From NCBI RefSeq assembly GCF_017873245.1, contig NZ_JAGGJY010000001.1:372001-436000 (forward strand): 64,000 nt of DNA. Direction: 5' to 3'. Positions 30,184-40,228 of the stretch are shown here, piece by piece. Position numbers and translations under genes: made by a program. The notes beneath the pieces are model-generated. The model saw only the letters and a program-made list of their open reading frames with translations. It did not search any database and was not told the origin of the DNA. The stretch is from Clostridium tertium (GTDB taxonomy: Bacteria; Bacillota; Clostridia; Clostridiales; Clostridiaceae). Position 1 is the stretch's first letter; every line of letters starts with the position of its first letter.

Positions 30184-31107
30184 ATGATAGTAATAGATGA
30201 TATTATTATGGATAATAAGGACAGTGAAAACTATGTAGCATTAGGAAGTTTTGACGGACTTCATTCTGGCCACTTATCCCTTGTAAAAAAGACTGTCCAA
30301 GTTGCTAAAGAGAAGAATGGAAAAAGTATGGTTTTTACATATAAAAATCATCCTAAAACATTAGTAAAGCCGGAAAGTGCACCTAAATTAATTATGGATT
30401 TAGAAACTAAGCTTAAGTATTTAGAAGAAGAAAATGTAGATATAGTAGTACTTAGAAGTTTTACTAAAGAATTTATGTCAGTTTCTGCAGAAGATTTTAT
30501 AAAATTACTTTGTGTAGATTATAATGTAAAAGGAATTATAGTTGGATTTAACTTTAGATTTGGATATAAAAATTTAGGGGATGTAAAACTATTAGAAGAT
30601 CTTCAAGGTAAATATGGATATAAATTATATGTAATGGAGCCATATACTTATAATAGTAATGTAATAAGTAGTACTAGAATTAGAAAGAGTATTTTAGAAG
30701 GAGACGTGAAGGAAGCTTCTAAAATGTTATCTAAGCCATATTTAATTAAAGGAAAAGTTATTCATGGCAAAAAGTTAGGAAGAACTATAGGATTTCCAAC
30801 TGCAAATTTAGAGTTTGATAGTAAAATTATAATTCCAGATAAGGGAGTATATTATACTAATGTAGAATATAATAATAAAACTTATAAAGGAATTACATCT
30901 GTTGGGTATAATCCTACAGTAAATGGGCAACAATTAACTATAGAAACATATATACTAGATTTTGATGATACTATCTATGGACAAGAGCTTAAAGTTTATT
31001 TCATTGAAAGAATAAGAGAAGAAATAAACTTTAATTCATTAGATGAGCTTGTTGAACAAATAAAAAAAGACGAAAATTTTGCTAAAGATAGAGAGATAGT
31101 AATATAA
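30184..31107 (+). CDS. ribF: Bifunctional riboflavin kinase/FAD synthetase
   Basis: RibF makes FMN from riboflavin and then FAD. The N-terminal adenylyltransferase domain has GSFDGLHSGHLSLV (about 22-35), the nucleotidyltransferase HxGH-type motif. The C-terminal flavokinase domain has GRTIGFPTANLEF (about 199-211). The length, 307 residues, is typical. It closes the rimP-to-ribF block; rpsO downstream has its own promoter. Confidence 0.97.
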   Translation: MIVIDDIIMDNKDSENYVALGSFDGLHSGHLSLVKKTVQVAKEKNGKSMVFTYKNHPKTLVKPESAPKLIMDLETKLKYLEEENVDIVVLRSFTKEFMSVSAEDFIKLLCVDYNVKGIIVGFNFRFGYKNLGDVKLLEDLQGKYGYKLYVMEPYTYNSNVISSTRIRKSILEGDVKEASKMLSKPYLIKGKVIHGKKLGRTIGFPTANLEFDSKIIIPDKGVYYTNVEYNNKTYKGITSVGYNPTVNGQQLTIETYILDFDDTIYGQELKVYFIERIREEINFNSLDELVEQIKKDENFAKDREIVI

Positions 31108-31123
31108 TTATGTAAATTTATAA

Positions 31124-31152
31124 TTTACAATATCTATATCATTTGTTATAAT
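31124..31152 (+). promoter_or_regulatory. sigma-A promoter of rpsO
   Basis: TTTACA (31124-31129), 17 bp, TATAAT (31147-31152), with extended TG at 31144-31145. Predicted start is near 31159. Confidence 0.8.
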
Positions 31153-31159
31153 AGCAAAG

Positions 31160-31235
31160 AAGAACCTAATTCTAAGATATGAGGGTGCTAGCTCATTTCC
31201 TGGATATAGGGGATAATTTTACGGAGGTGCGAACA
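31160..31235 (+). ncRNA. rpsO leader, candidate S15 autoregulatory element
   Basis: The 75-nt leader contains an ATGAG...CTCAT hairpin (about 31179-31196) upstream of the GGAGGTG ribosome binding site. S15 leaders that bind S15 are known in several bacterial groups. The assignment here rests on position and a short stem only. Confidence 0.35.
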
Positions 31236-31499
31236 ATGGACGCAATAAGAAAGCAAGAAATAATCAAAGAACACGGAAGACATGAAGGAGATACTGGTTC
31301 ACCAGAAGTGCAAATCGCTTTATTAACAGAAAGAATTAATTCTTTAACTGGTCACTTAAAGATGCACAAGAAAGACCACCACTCAAGAAGAGGTCTTTTA
31401 ATGATGGTTGGACAAAGAAGAGGTCTTTTAAATTACTTAGCTGATCAAGATATCGAAAGATACAGAGCTATAATCAAAAAATTAGGCTTAAGAAGATAG
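31236..31499 (+). CDS. rpsO: Ribosomal protein S15 (uS15)
   Basis: S15 is a primary 16S rRNA-binding protein of the 30S platform. The 87-residue protein has the family sequence [20 protein letters not shown] (about 15-34) and [20 protein letters not shown] (about 46-65). ATG 31236 is chosen because GGAGGTG lies 6 nt upstream. An in-frame ATG at 31179 lies in the leader with no site. A terminator follows before pnp. Confidence 0.98.
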   Translation: MDAIRKQEIIKEHGRHEGDTGSPEVQIALLTERINSLTGHLKMHKKDHHSRRGLLMMVGQRRGLLNYLADQDIERYRAIIKKLGLRR

Positions 31500-31504
31500 T
31501 TTTT

Positions 31505-31535
31505 AGAGCGGTTTTTAAGCCGCTCTATTATTTTA
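31505..31535 (+). terminator. Intrinsic terminator between rpsO and pnp
   Basis: AGAGCGG/CCGCTCT stem with an 8-nt loop, then ATTATTTT. Partial readthrough to pnp is common for this pair. Confidence 0.8.
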
Positions 31536-31579
31536 ACAATTTTGAATGATAAGATATAAGCCTGAAGGGAGGTTACAAA

Positions 31580-33694
31580 ATGAACAATGTAATGAAAACA
31601 ACTATAGCTGGTAGAGAACTTAAGTTAGAATTTGGAAAGATTGGTATGTTATCAAATTTAGCAGCATTTATTAGCTATGGGGACACAGTAATTTTAACTA
31701 ATGTTAATGCTTCAGAAAAACCAAGAGAGGGTATAGATTTCTTTCCTCTAAGTGTAGAATATGAAGAAAGATTATACTCAGTAGGAAAAATACCGGGTGG
31801 ATTTATTAAAAGAGAAGGTAGACCTTCAGAAAATGCTATATTATTTGGAAGAGCGGTTGATAGACCATTAAGACCTTTATTTCCAAAGGGATATAGAAAT
31901 GATGTGCAAGTCGTTTGTACAGTAGTATCAGTTGAGAAGGATAACCTACCAGAAATTCTAGCAATTAATGCAGCTTCATTATCATTATGCTTATCAAGCA
32001 TTCCTTTTACAACTCCTGTTGCAGCTGTGCAAGTAGGTCTAATCAATGGAAACTTCATTTTAAATCCAACATCTAAAGAAAGAGAAGAAAGTGAACTTCA
32101 ATTAACTGTTTGTGCAACAAGTGAAAGAGTTATGATGATTGAAGCTGGCGGTCAAGAAATTCCAGAGGATGTTATGCTTGCTGCTATTAAATTTGGATTT
32201 GATAGTTGCCAAGATATTATTAAATTCCAAGAAGAAGCAATGCAAAGATTTGGAAAAGAAAAAATGGTTCCTGAATTATACAAGCCAAGTAAAGAATTAG
32301 AAAATGAAATTAAAGAATTTGCTGGCGCAATGATTAAAGAAGCCATGTGGATAACTGACAAAGATGAAAGAAATGCTGCAATGGATGAAGTGAATGAAAA
32401 GGTTTATGCAGAATTTGAAGAAAAGTATCCAGAAAACGTAGGAGATATAAAGGAAATAATCTATAACTTACAAAAAGAAGTTGTAAGAGATATGCTTTTA
32501 AATCACCATAGAAGACCAGATGAAAGAGCATTTGATCAAGTTAGACCAATATCATGTGAAGTAGGAATTTTACCAAGAACTCATGGTACAGGATTATTTA
32601 CAAGAGGATTAACTCAAGTAATGACTGTTGCTACATTAGGAGCAGTAGGAGATATTCAAATAATCGATGGTATAGGTGAAGAAGAATCAAAAAGATACAT
32701 GCACCACTATAACTTCCCCGGATATTCAGTGGGTGAAGTAAAGCCTTTAAGAGGACCAGGAAGAAGAGAAATAGGTCATGGAGCTTTAGCAGAAAGAGCA
32801 TTAGAACCATTAATACCTTCAGAAGAAGAATTCCCATATACTATTAGATTAGTATCAGAAGTATTAAGCTCTAATGGTTCAACATCACAAGCTTCAGTTT
32901 GTGGTAGTACTTTAGCATTATTAGATGCAGGAGTTCCTCTTAAGAGACCAGCAGCAGGTATAGCAATGGGACTTATAACTTCAGAAGATCTTACAAGAGA
33001 AGAGGTTTTAACTGATATTCAAGGAATAGAAGACTTCTTTGCAGATATGGACTTCAAAGTTGCAGGAACTGTAGAAGGAATTACGTCAATACAAGTTGAT
33101 ACTAAGATAAAAGGATTAAGTTTTAAAGTTATAGAAGATGCTATAATGGGAGCTAGAAAGGCTAGACTTCATATCTTAGATAAAATAAGTGAATGTATTC
33201 CAGGACCAAGAGGAGAAGTTTCAACATATGCTCCTAAAACTTCAATAATAAGTATAGATCCAGAAAAGATAAGAGATGTTATAGGTGCAGGTGGAAAAGT
33301 TATAAACAAGATTATCGAAGAAACTGGAGTTAAAATTGATATTAAAGAAGATGGTACAGTATTTGTATCTTCAGCAGATCATGATGGAGTAAACAAAGCA
33401 ATATCTATTATCGAAGGTTTAACAAAAGAAGTTAAAGTTGGAGAAGTTTATTTAGGAAAAGTAACTAAAATAGCTACTTTTGGTGCTTTTGTTGAAATTC
33501 TTCCTAATAAAGAAGGATTATGCCATATATCAAAATTAGATAAAGCAAGAGTAAATAAAGTTGAAGATGTAGTATCTGTAGGCGATGAAATATTAGTTAA
33601 GGTAACTGAAATAGATAATCAAGGAAGAGTTAATCTTTCAAGAAAAGATGCTTTAACTGATGACTCAGAAGAAAATAAAGAAAAAAGCGAATAG
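31580..33694 (+). CDS. pnp: Polynucleotide phosphorylase
   Basis: PNPase is a 3'-to-5' phosphorolytic exoribonuclease and degradosome component. Two RNase PH domains flank a helical linker. A KH domain ([20 protein letters not shown], about 570-589) and an S1 domain ([20 protein letters not shown], about 621-640) are at the C terminus. [19 protein letters not shown] sequence ([17 protein letters not shown], about 392-408) marks the second catalytic domain. Length 704. RNase Y, its partner in Gram-positives, is encoded at 43.7 kb. Confidence 0.98.
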   Translation: MNNVMKTTIAGRELKLEFGKIGMLSNLAAFISYGDTVILTNVNASEKPREGIDFFPLSVEYEERLYSVGKIPGGFIKREGRPSENAILFGRAVDRPLRPLFPKGYRNDVQVVCTVVSVEKDNLPEILAINAASLSLCLSSIPFTTPVAAVQVGLINGNFILNPTSKEREESELQLTVCATSERVMMIEAGGQEIPEDVMLAAIKFGFDSCQDIIKFQEEAMQRFGKEKMVPELYKPSKELENEIKEFAGAMIKEAMWITDKDERNAAMDEVNEKVYAEFEEKYPENVGDIKEIIYNLQKEVVRDMLLNHHRRPDERAFDQVRPISCEVGILPRTHGTGLFTRGLTQVMTVATLGAVGDIQIIDGIGEEESKRYMHHYNFPGYSVGEVKPLRGPGRREIGHGALAERALEPLIPSEEEFPYTIRLVSEVLSSNGSTSQASVCGSTLALLDAGVPLKRPAAGIAMGLITSEDLTREEVLTDIQGIEDFFADMDFKVAGTVEGITSIQVDTKIKGLSFKVIEDAIMGARKARLHILDKISECIPGPRGEVSTYAPKTSIISIDPEKIRDVIGAGGKVINKIIEETGVKIDIKEDGTVFVSSADHDGVNKAISIIEGLTKEVKVGEVYLGKVTKIATFGAFVEILPNKEGLCHISKLDKARVNKVEDVVSVGDEILVKVTEIDNQGRVNLSRKDALTDDSEENKEKSE

Positions 33695-33705
33695 AAAAAG
33701 TAAGT

Positions 33706-33732
33706 AAAGGGCAATTTATTGCCTTTTTTTCT
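33706..33732 (+). terminator. Intrinsic terminator of pnp
   Basis: AAAGGGCAA and TTGCCTTT pair around TTTA, followed by a run of Ts. Confidence 0.85.
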
Positions 33733-33844
33733 TTATATAATAAAAATTAAATTAAATATAAATAATTAAGTATTACATAACTCTAAAATAATATAGAATA
33801 ATAGTAATATAGAATAAATATAAGATAAATAAAGAGGAGGAACT

Positions 33845-35152
33845 ATGTACAATATATATACATTAAAAAATGGTTTAAGAGTTGTAACAGAATATATAGA
33901 TCATGTGAATTCAATTAGCGTTGGTGTTATGGTTCAAAATGGTTCAAGAAATGAGGATTTAGAGTTAAATGGTATATCACATTTTATAGAGCATATGTTT
34001 TTTAAAGGGACAGAAAAAAGAACTTCAAAAGAAATTGTTCAACAAATAGAAAATGTAGGTGGCCAAATAAATGCTTATACAAGCAAAGAAGCTACTTGTT
34101 ATTATATAAAAGCTCTAAATACACATTTAGATTTATCAATAGAAATTTTAGCTGATATGTTATTAAATTCTAAATTTGATGATGAAGAAATAGAAAAAGA
34201 AAAAGGCGTAGTTATTGAAGAAATAAATATGAGTGAAGATACCCCAGAAGATGTTTTAGATAATGATTCATCAAAGGCTATTTTTGGCGATAATTCATTG
34301 TCTTATCCTATACTTGGTACTATAGATAATATAAAATCATTTAATAGTAAGAAGATAAAGAAATTTGTAAAATCACATTACGCACCTCATAATTCAGTAG
34401 TTTCTGTATGTGGAAAATTTGATGAAAAAGAATTAATGAAAATGCTAGAAGAAAATTTTGGCTCTTGGGAAGGAGAAGGAGATTATAAACCAGAATATAA
34501 AACTCCAATTTTACTTTCACAAAGTAAATATACAAATAAACCTATAGAACAACTTCATATAAACTTATCATTTAAAGGGTTACCATATGCACATGAAAAG
34601 GCTTATTCTCTTGTGCTTTTAAACAATGTATTTGGAGGAGGCGCATCATCTATATTATTCCAAAATGTAAGAGAAGAGTTAGGTCTTTGTTATACTATTT
34701 ATTCATATGGTCAGCCATATTTAGGAGTTGGAATAAATAACATATATACAGGAGTAAGTAAACAATCTGCAGATAAGGCATTAGATGTTATTAATCAGGA
34801 ACTTAAAAAATTTGCTAAAGAAGGAATTTCTAATGAAGTGTTAGAAATTAATAAGGAAAAAATAAAAGCAAGTTATATATTAGGCTTAGAAAGTACATCA
34901 TCTAGAATGTTTTCAAATGCAAAAAGTATGTTACTTCAAAATAAGATAAAGACCCAAGAAGAAGTAATAAAAAGAATTAACAATATAAATGCTGATGACA
35001 TAAATTATGTATTAGATACTTGCTTTAAACCAGGCATAATAAGCTCAGCATATGTAGGTCAAGATATAGAGTGGGAGAAATTAAACAATATAATAGAGCC
35101 AAGTATAAAGGCTTATGATAATTTAAATAAAGATGGACTAAGAAGAATATAA
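33845..35152 (+). CDS. M16 family zinc peptidase (YmxG/MlpA-like)
   Basis: A 435-residue inverzincin-type peptidase. The inverted zinc motif HFIEH lies at residues 46-50, with the third ligand Glu in KGVVIEEINM about 76 residues later. The C-terminal half has the FGGGASSILFQNVREELGLCY segment typical of the processing-peptidase fold. In Bacillus the equivalent (mlpA/ymxG) also follows pnp and has been linked to control of extracellular protease production; the substrate here is unknown. AGGAGG lies 6 nt upstream. Confidence 0.93.
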   Translation: MYNIYTLKNGLRVVTEYIDHVNSISVGVMVQNGSRNEDLELNGISHFIEHMFFKGTEKRTSKEIVQQIENVGGQINAYTSKEATCYYIKALNTHLDLSIEILADMLLNSKFDDEEIEKEKGVVIEEINMSEDTPEDVLDNDSSKAIFGDNSLSYPILGTIDNIKSFNSKKIKKFVKSHYAPHNSVVSVCGKFDEKELMKMLEENFGSWEGEGDYKPEYKTPILLSQSKYTNKPIEQLHINLSFKGLPYAHEKAYSLVLLNNVFGGGASSILFQNVREELGLCYTIYSYGQPYLGVGINNIYTGVSKQSADKALDVINQELKKFAKEGISNEVLEINKEKIKASYILGLESTSSRMFSNAKSMLLQNKIKTQEEVIKRINNINADDINYVLDTCFKPGIISSAYVGQDIEWEKLNNIIEPSIKAYDNLNKDGLRRI

Positions 35153-35228
35153 TTTAATCATAATAATTTGTACTAAATAATCTCTAATTAGCATAAGATT
35201 TACATAAGATAATGTGGAGGTGAATCTT

Positions 35229-35555
35229 ATGTTAAGAGGAGATAAACGAAAAGGTGAATATTATGAAGAAGAGTCAAAAAGAGAATCTAAATATAGACTT
35301 CTTAGTGACTTAGAAAGATATGAAATATTTAATACAGAAGAAGCAGAAAAATATGATACTCAGCAAGCTTTAGATTTTATAATTGATGAAGATGGGAATT
35401 TACAATTTATAGTTGCTGCTGTTGCCGGAAGTAAGCTAGGCCTATTCAGTAGTAGGGAGTATGTAGAAGTCCCTTGGAGTTATGTTACTAAAATTGGAGC
35501 AAATGTTATAGTTGTTTCAGCTGATAAGGATAAGATAAAAAGGGCAAGAGCATAA
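35229..35555 (+). CDS. YlmC/YmxH family PRC-barrel protein
   Basis: A 108-residue protein with a single PRC-barrel-like domain: LSDLERYEIFNTEEAEKYDT then IDEDGNLQFIV and REYVEVPWSYVTKIGANVIV. YlmC and YmxH are sporulation-associated proteins of unknown biochemical role, and ymxH follows mlpA in Bacillus as here. ATG 35229 is chosen because GGAGGTG (35216-35222) precedes it; a GTG at 35214 overlaps that site. Confidence 0.85.
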   Translation: MLRGDKRKGEYYEEESKRESKYRLLSDLERYEIFNTEEAEKYDTQQALDFIIDEDGNLQFIVAAVAGSKLGLFSSREYVEVPWSYVTKIGANVIVVSADKDKIKRARA

Positions 35556-35573
35556 TTTTAGGGAGGTTATTAC

Positions 35574-36776
35574 TTGAAAATAATTATACAAAAATTTGGA
35601 GGTACATCTGTATCTACTGAAGAGAGAAGAAATCAAGTAGTAGCTAAGGTTAAAAATGCAATAAATGAAGGATTTTCACCTGTAGTAGTTGTATCTGCAA
35701 TGGGACGAAAAGGAGAACCTTATGCTACAGATACTTTATTATCTTTATTAGATAATAATTTTAAGAGGAATAACCTACAAGCAACTGATATGCTTATGTG
35801 CTGTGGAGAAATTATAAGCAGTGTAGTAATGAGTAATGTTTTAATAAATGAAGGTATCCAAGCAGTTCCACTTACTGGTGGCCAAGCAGGTATTATAACA
35901 AATGATAGTTTTTCTGAAGCAGATTTGCTTTATACAAGAACAGAAAATATTAAAGGTATTTTAGAAAATGGAAAAGTTCCAGTAGTTACTGGATTTCAAG
36001 GTGTAACTGAAAAGGGATATTTAACAACCCTAGGAAGAGGGGGAAGCGATACATCAGCCTGTATTATAGGAGAAGCCCTAAATGCAGAGGAAATAGAGAT
36101 ATATACAGATGTAGATGGAATAATGACAGCTGATCCCAAAATAGTTGATGATGCATCATTAATAGATACAATAACTTATAATGAAGTTTTCCAACTTGCA
36201 GACCAAGGAGCAAAAGTTATCCATCCAAGAGCTGTTGAATGCGCAAGAAAAGCTAATATTCCAATAGTTATTAAGAATACTATGAGTAACTGTAAAGGTA
36301 CTTTAGTTAATAGTTATGGAACAAGTAATCATGAGAGAACTATTTCAGGAATAACACATTTAAATAATAGAGCACAAGTAACAGTAAGATTGAATGAAAA
36401 CAAAGATAAAGCAAATTATAGATATTTATTAGAAATTTTAGCAAAAAAGAATATAAGTCTAGATTTAATAAATATATTTCCAACAGAACAAATTTTCACT
36501 ATAGATTCATGCGAAAAAGAAAAATTAGATAGAGTCCTTAAAGAAGCAGATATAAAATATAATTTAATAGAAAATTGTAGCACTATAGCTATAGTTGGAG
36601 TAGGAATGACTGGTGTACCTGGGATAATGGCAAAAATAATAAATACACTATCAAAAGGCTCAATAGAAATCCTTCAAACAGCTGATTCTAATATGACAAT
36701 ATGGTGCTTAATTAAATCTGAACATGTTAAGAATGCTCTTAATCTACTTCATAAAGCATTTAATTTAGGTGAATAA
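35574..36776 (+). CDS. dapG: Aspartate kinase with C-terminal ACT domains
   Basis: Aspartokinase makes aspartyl phosphate, the entry to lysine, diaminopimelate, threonine and methionine. The 400-residue protein starts KIIIQKFGGTSVS. It has TDVDGIMTADPKIV near 185 and two ACT regulatory domains after residue 260. Position between the mlpA-ymxH pair and tepA matches Bacillus dapG, the diaminopimelate-sensitive isozyme; the isozyme class is inferred from synteny. The start is TTG 35574, with GGGAGG upstream. spoVFA, spoVFB, asd and dapA, its Bacillus neighbours, are missing. Confidence 0.92.
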   Translation: MKIIIQKFGGTSVSTEERRNQVVAKVKNAINEGFSPVVVVSAMGRKGEPYATDTLLSLLDNNFKRNNLQATDMLMCCGEIISSVVMSNVLINEGIQAVPLTGGQAGIITNDSFSEADLLYTRTENIKGILENGKVPVVTGFQGVTEKGYLTTLGRGGSDTSACIIGEALNAEEIEIYTDVDGIMTADPKIVDDASLIDTITYNEVFQLADQGAKVIHPRAVECARKANIPIVIKNTMSNCKGTLVNSYGTSNHERTISGITHLNNRAQVTVRLNENKDKANYRYLLEILAKKNISLDLINIFPTEQIFTIDSCEKEKLDRVLKEADIKYNLIENCSTIAIVGVGMTGVPGIMAKIINTLSKGSIEILQTADSNMTIWCLIKSEHVKNALNLLHKAFNLGE

Positions 36777-36779
36777 AAT

Positions 36780-36818
36780 AAATCCTCTTGTACAAAATAA
36801 TATTGTATAGGAGGATTT
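36780..36818 (+). promoter_or_regulatory. 16-bp hairpin containing the tepA ribosome binding site
   Basis: The left arm (36780-36795, AAATCCTCTTGTACAA) pairs with the right arm (36803-36818, TTGTATAGGAGGATTT) over 16 bp with two G-U pairs and a 7-nt loop. AGGAGG, the tepA Shine-Dalgarno sequence, is entirely inside the right arm. It could also act as a weak terminator of dapG. Confidence 0.75.
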
Positions 36819-36822
36819 TATT

Positions 36823-37563
36823 ATGAATAATTTTTTTGACTCATCAAAAGATGAAAATAAGGATATAGAAAATGAAGAAGAAAACCTAAAAGAAGCTAAG
36901 GAAAAGAGAGAAGAAATAAAAGAATTTGGGACTGATAATGGTGTAGCGCAAGATGAAAGCATTCAGATACTACCTATAATTGGTCAAATAGAAGGTCATC
37001 AAGTTTTGCCAGCTCAGTCGAAGTCAACAAAGTATGAACACGTGATTCCTCAACTTATAGCTATGGAGCGTAATGATAATGTAAAGGGAGTATTAATAAT
37101 ACTAAATACAGTTGGTGGAGATGTAGAAGCTGGATTAGCTATTGCAGAAATGATAAATTCTTTATCAAAACCTACAGTTTCAATAGTTATAGGTGGTGGA
37201 CATTCAATTGGAGTACCACTTGCAACTTCATCAAGTTATTCTTTTATAACTCCATCAGCTACAATGATAGTTCATCCTATAAGAATGAATGGATTTGTTA
37301 TAGGGGTAGCTCAAACATTTAATTATTTTCAAAAGATGCAAGAACGTATAGATAACTTCATTGTAAGAACATCTAAAATAAAAAAAGATGAATTAAGACA
37401 AATGATGTTAAAATCAGATGAACTATTAAATGATATGGGTACAATTTTAATTGGAAAACAAGCAGTAGAATGTGGATTAATAGATGAAGAGGGTGGAATT
37501 AAAGATGCTCTAAATAAATTGAAAGAGCTAATTGGAGAAAAAGAAAGTAAAAAAGGAGTATAG
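36823..37563 (+). CDS. tepA: ClpP-like serine protease TepA (YmfB)
   Basis: A 246-residue ClpP-fold protein. After an acidic/lysine-rich N-terminal stretch (1-45), the crotonase-like core shows ILNTVGGDVEAGLAIAEMI. The probable nucleophile Ser lies in GGGHSIGVPLA, and the His in MIVHPIRMNG. Bacillus TepA (translocation-enhancing protein) lies immediately upstream of spoIIIE/ftsK, as here. Translation may be held back by the hairpin over its ribosome binding site. Confidence 0.9.
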   Translation: MNNFFDSSKDENKDIENEEENLKEAKEKREEIKEFGTDNGVAQDESIQILPIIGQIEGHQVLPAQSKSTKYEHVIPQLIAMERNDNVKGVLIILNTVGGDVEAGLAIAEMINSLSKPTVSIVIGGGHSIGVPLATSSSYSFITPSATMIVHPIRMNGFVIGVAQTFNYFQKMQERIDNFIVRTSKIKKDELRQMMLKSDELLNDMGTILIGKQAVECGLIDEEGGIKDALNKLKELIGEKESKKGV

Positions 37564-37624
37564 GAATAATTATATAAATTTATGAAAAAAAGAAGTTTTC
37601 TTTGGAATATATTATATTAATTTA

Positions 37625-37668
37625 AGCAGTTTAAATAATAGATAGTTATTTAAATTGCTTTTTTTTTA
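37625..37668 (+). terminator. Intrinsic terminator of tepA
   Basis: AGCAGTTTAAATAA pairs with TTATTTAAATTGCT (14 bp, one G-U), followed by a run of nine Ts. Confidence 0.85.
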
Positions 37669-37736
37669 TTAAAGTTTATAATATTATTATGTAAATAATT
37701 GACTTACAATAAATGGGAGAGTTGCGAGGTGATTGT

Positions 37737-40142
37737 GTGTCTAGAGTCAAAGCAAAAAATACTAATAAAAAAAAGGACACAAATAAAAAAAATGATGTAA
37801 AAGAAAATGGAGATATTAAAGGTATAGTTTATATAGCAGTAGGTATTTTATTAGCTATAGCAATTTACACAACTTGGGCAGGAGCATTATCTATTATATC
37901 AAGGCAAGTGATATATAAGTTAATAGGAGTAAGTGCTTTTGTACTTCCATTATATTTAATTTATTTTGGGTATCATAATATAGTTTCAAAGGGAAGTATT
38001 AAAGTAACAAGAAGGTTTTTTGGTATTACTCTTATTATAATATCAATAACGTTAGGTTGTGCAACTGGCAGTATTCATGTATTGCAATCAAAAGAAGGAT
38101 TTTATGAAACTTGGCAAGAAGTAGTTAAAGTTTCTGGAATACATGGAGGACTTATAGGACATTTAATTTCTTATCCATTAGGTAAGCTTATTGGTTATAT
38201 AGGTTCATATATATTATATGTTGCATTGTGGGCAATAGGAACAATATTAATATTTGATATAACTTTATATGATATAATAATGTTTTTTAAAGAAGAAAGT
38301 CAAAAGATAAAACCAAAAAAGAAAGAAATAAAAACTAAAGTCAATGTAGAAAAAGAAATAGAAAAAGAAAAAACTCCATTAATAGATGCAGTTCCTAAGG
38401 TAAAGGAAAGAGAAAGAGAAGAGTTTATAAATGGAATAAATAATAAAATAAAAATTCTTGATTTTATGAAGAATTCTTCATTAGATGAAGGAGCACTAGA
38501 AAGTTCTGTTGAAGAGTTTAAAGAAAATAAAAAAAGTAATCCTTTTAATATAGAGGTTTTTGATGAAGAAAAGCAAGAAGAAGCAGTAAATAAAGAAATT
38601 AAAGAAGAAAAGGCTAAGAAAAAAGAAAAATTAGATAATACAGTTAAGGATGTAGTAAGTAAGGAAATAGAAGAAAGCTTAACGGATGAAAAGAAGGAAG
38701 AAAAAATTTATCAACATCCATCAGTAGAGCTTTTAAATATAAATAGCAAGATGAAGCTTAAAAGTGAGGATAAGAAAGAGTTAATAGAAAACGCAGGTAA
38801 GCTCGAAGGTATTCTTAATGATTTTGGAGTGGATGCAAAGGTTGTTCAAGTAACTAAAGGACCTTCAGTAACTAGATTTGAAATTCAACCAAGCCCGGGG
38901 GTAAAAGTTTCAAAAATAGTAAATCTACAAGATGATATAGCCCTAGGACTTGCAGCTAGTGGTGTAAGAATGGAAGCTCCTATACCAGGAAAGGCAGCAA
39001 TTGGCATAGAAGTTCCAAATAATAAGCAAACAGCAGTATTTCTAAGAGAAGTTTTAGACTCTAATGAATTTAAGACATCAAATAAAAAATTGGCTTTTGC
39101 ATTAGGAAAAGATATAGCAGGAAAATGTGTAGTAGGAGATTTATCTACAATGCCTCATATGCTAATTGCAGGGGCAACTGGATCTGGTAAATCGGTATGT
39201 ATTAATACCCTTATAGTTAGTTTGTTATATAAATATAGTCCAAATGAAGTGAAATTATTAATGGTTGATCCTAAAGTTGTAGAACTTAGTGTCTATAATG
39301 GAATACCACACCTTTTAATTCCTGTAGTTACAGATCCTAAAAAAGCAGCTGCTGCATTAAACTGGGCAGTTAATGAAATGAATAAGAGATATAAATTATT
39401 TGCAGATGCATCTGTAAGAAACATTGAAAGTTATAATGCTCTTTATGAAAAGGGAATAATTGAAGAAAAGTTACCATATATAGTTATGATAGTAGATGAG
39501 CTTGCTGATTTAATGATGGCTTGCCCTAATGATGTAGAAGATTATATATGTAGATTAGCACAAATGGCCAGAGCAGCAGGAATGCATTTGATAATTGCAA
39601 CTCAAAGACCTTCTGTAGATGTAATTACAGGTGTAATTAAAGCTAATATACCATCTAGAATTTCTTTTGCTGTTTCTTCAGGGATAGATTCTAGAACTAT
39701 ATTAGATTCAACAGGTGCTGAAAAGTTACTTGGAAGAGGAGATATGTTATATTGTCCAATTGGGGAAAATAAACCTATTAGAGTCCAAGGAGCATTTATA
39801 TCAGAAGAAGAAGTGGAAAAGGTTGTAAGTTTTATAAAAGATGAAGAATCAAATGTAGATTATGAAGAATCTATAATTGAACATATAGAAAATGGAACAA
39901 AGGATGCTGGTAATTTAGGAGATAACGAGAGTGGTGATGAACTTTTAGATGAAGCAATAAAGGTTGTTATAGAATACAATCAAGCATCTACATCATTCTT
40001 ACAGAGAAAACTTAGAATAGGATTTAATAGAGCTTCAAGAATAATGGATGAACTTGAAGAACGTGGTATTATATCAGAAAAAGATGGAAGTAGGCCAAGA
40101 CAAGTTTTAGTTTCGAAAGAAGAATTAAATATGGAAGATTAA
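37737..40142 (+). CDS. ftsK: DNA translocase FtsK/SpoIIIE
   Basis: This translocase pumps chromosomal DNA across division or sporulation septa. Four or so membrane helices lie in the first 190 residues, followed by a highly charged linker (about 190-340). The motor follows, with Walker [15 protein letters not shown] (about 477-490) and Walker [15 protein letters not shown]. The C-terminal gamma winged helix ([20 protein letters not shown], about 755-774) reads DNA polarity sequences. GTG 37737 is chosen: GAGGTG lies 5 nt upstream. An in-frame ATG at 37713 has no site. Confidence 0.95.
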   Translation: MSRVKAKNTNKKKDTNKKNDVKENGDIKGIVYIAVGILLAIAIYTTWAGALSIISRQVIYKLIGVSAFVLPLYLIYFGYHNIVSKGSIKVTRRFFGITLIIISITLGCATGSIHVLQSKEGFYETWQEVVKVSGIHGGLIGHLISYPLGKLIGYIGSYILYVALWAIGTILIFDITLYDIIMFFKEESQKIKPKKKEIKTKVNVEKEIEKEKTPLIDAVPKVKEREREEFINGINNKIKILDFMKNSSLDEGALESSVEEFKENKKSNPFNIEVFDEEKQEEAVNKEIKEEKAKKKEKLDNTVKDVVSKEIEESLTDEKKEEKIYQHPSVELLNINSKMKLKSEDKKELIENAGKLEGILNDFGVDAKVVQVTKGPSVTRFEIQPSPGVKVSKIVNLQDDIALGLAASGVRMEAPIPGKAAIGIEVPNNKQTAVFLREVLDSNEFKTSNKKLAFALGKDIAGKCVVGDLSTMPHMLIAGATGSGKSVCINTLIVSLLYKYSPNEVKLLMVDPKVVELSVYNGIPHLLIPVVTDPKKAAAALNWAVNEMNKRYKLFADASVRNIESYNALYEKGIIEEKLPYIVMIVDELADLMMACPNDVEDYICRLAQMARAAGMHLIIATQRPSVDVITGVIKANIPSRISFAVSSGIDSRTILDSTGAEKLLGRGDMLYCPIGENKPIRVQGAFISEEEVEKVVSFIKDEESNVDYEESIIEHIENGTKDAGNLGDNESGDELLDEAIKVVIEYNQASTSFLQRKLRIGFNRASRIMDELEERGIISEKDGSRPRQVLVSKEELNMED

Positions 40143-40228
40143 AAAAACTTGTAAATATTATTTTTCTACATTAAAATAATATTTAGGCAAAATGAGCAAT
40201 AATTTATAAAACGTAGGAGGAAGTAGCT

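Noticed and set aside
37713-37736. ATG 37713 as the ftsK start
   Set aside because: No ribosome binding site precedes it, while GTG 37737 has GAGGTG at 5 nt.
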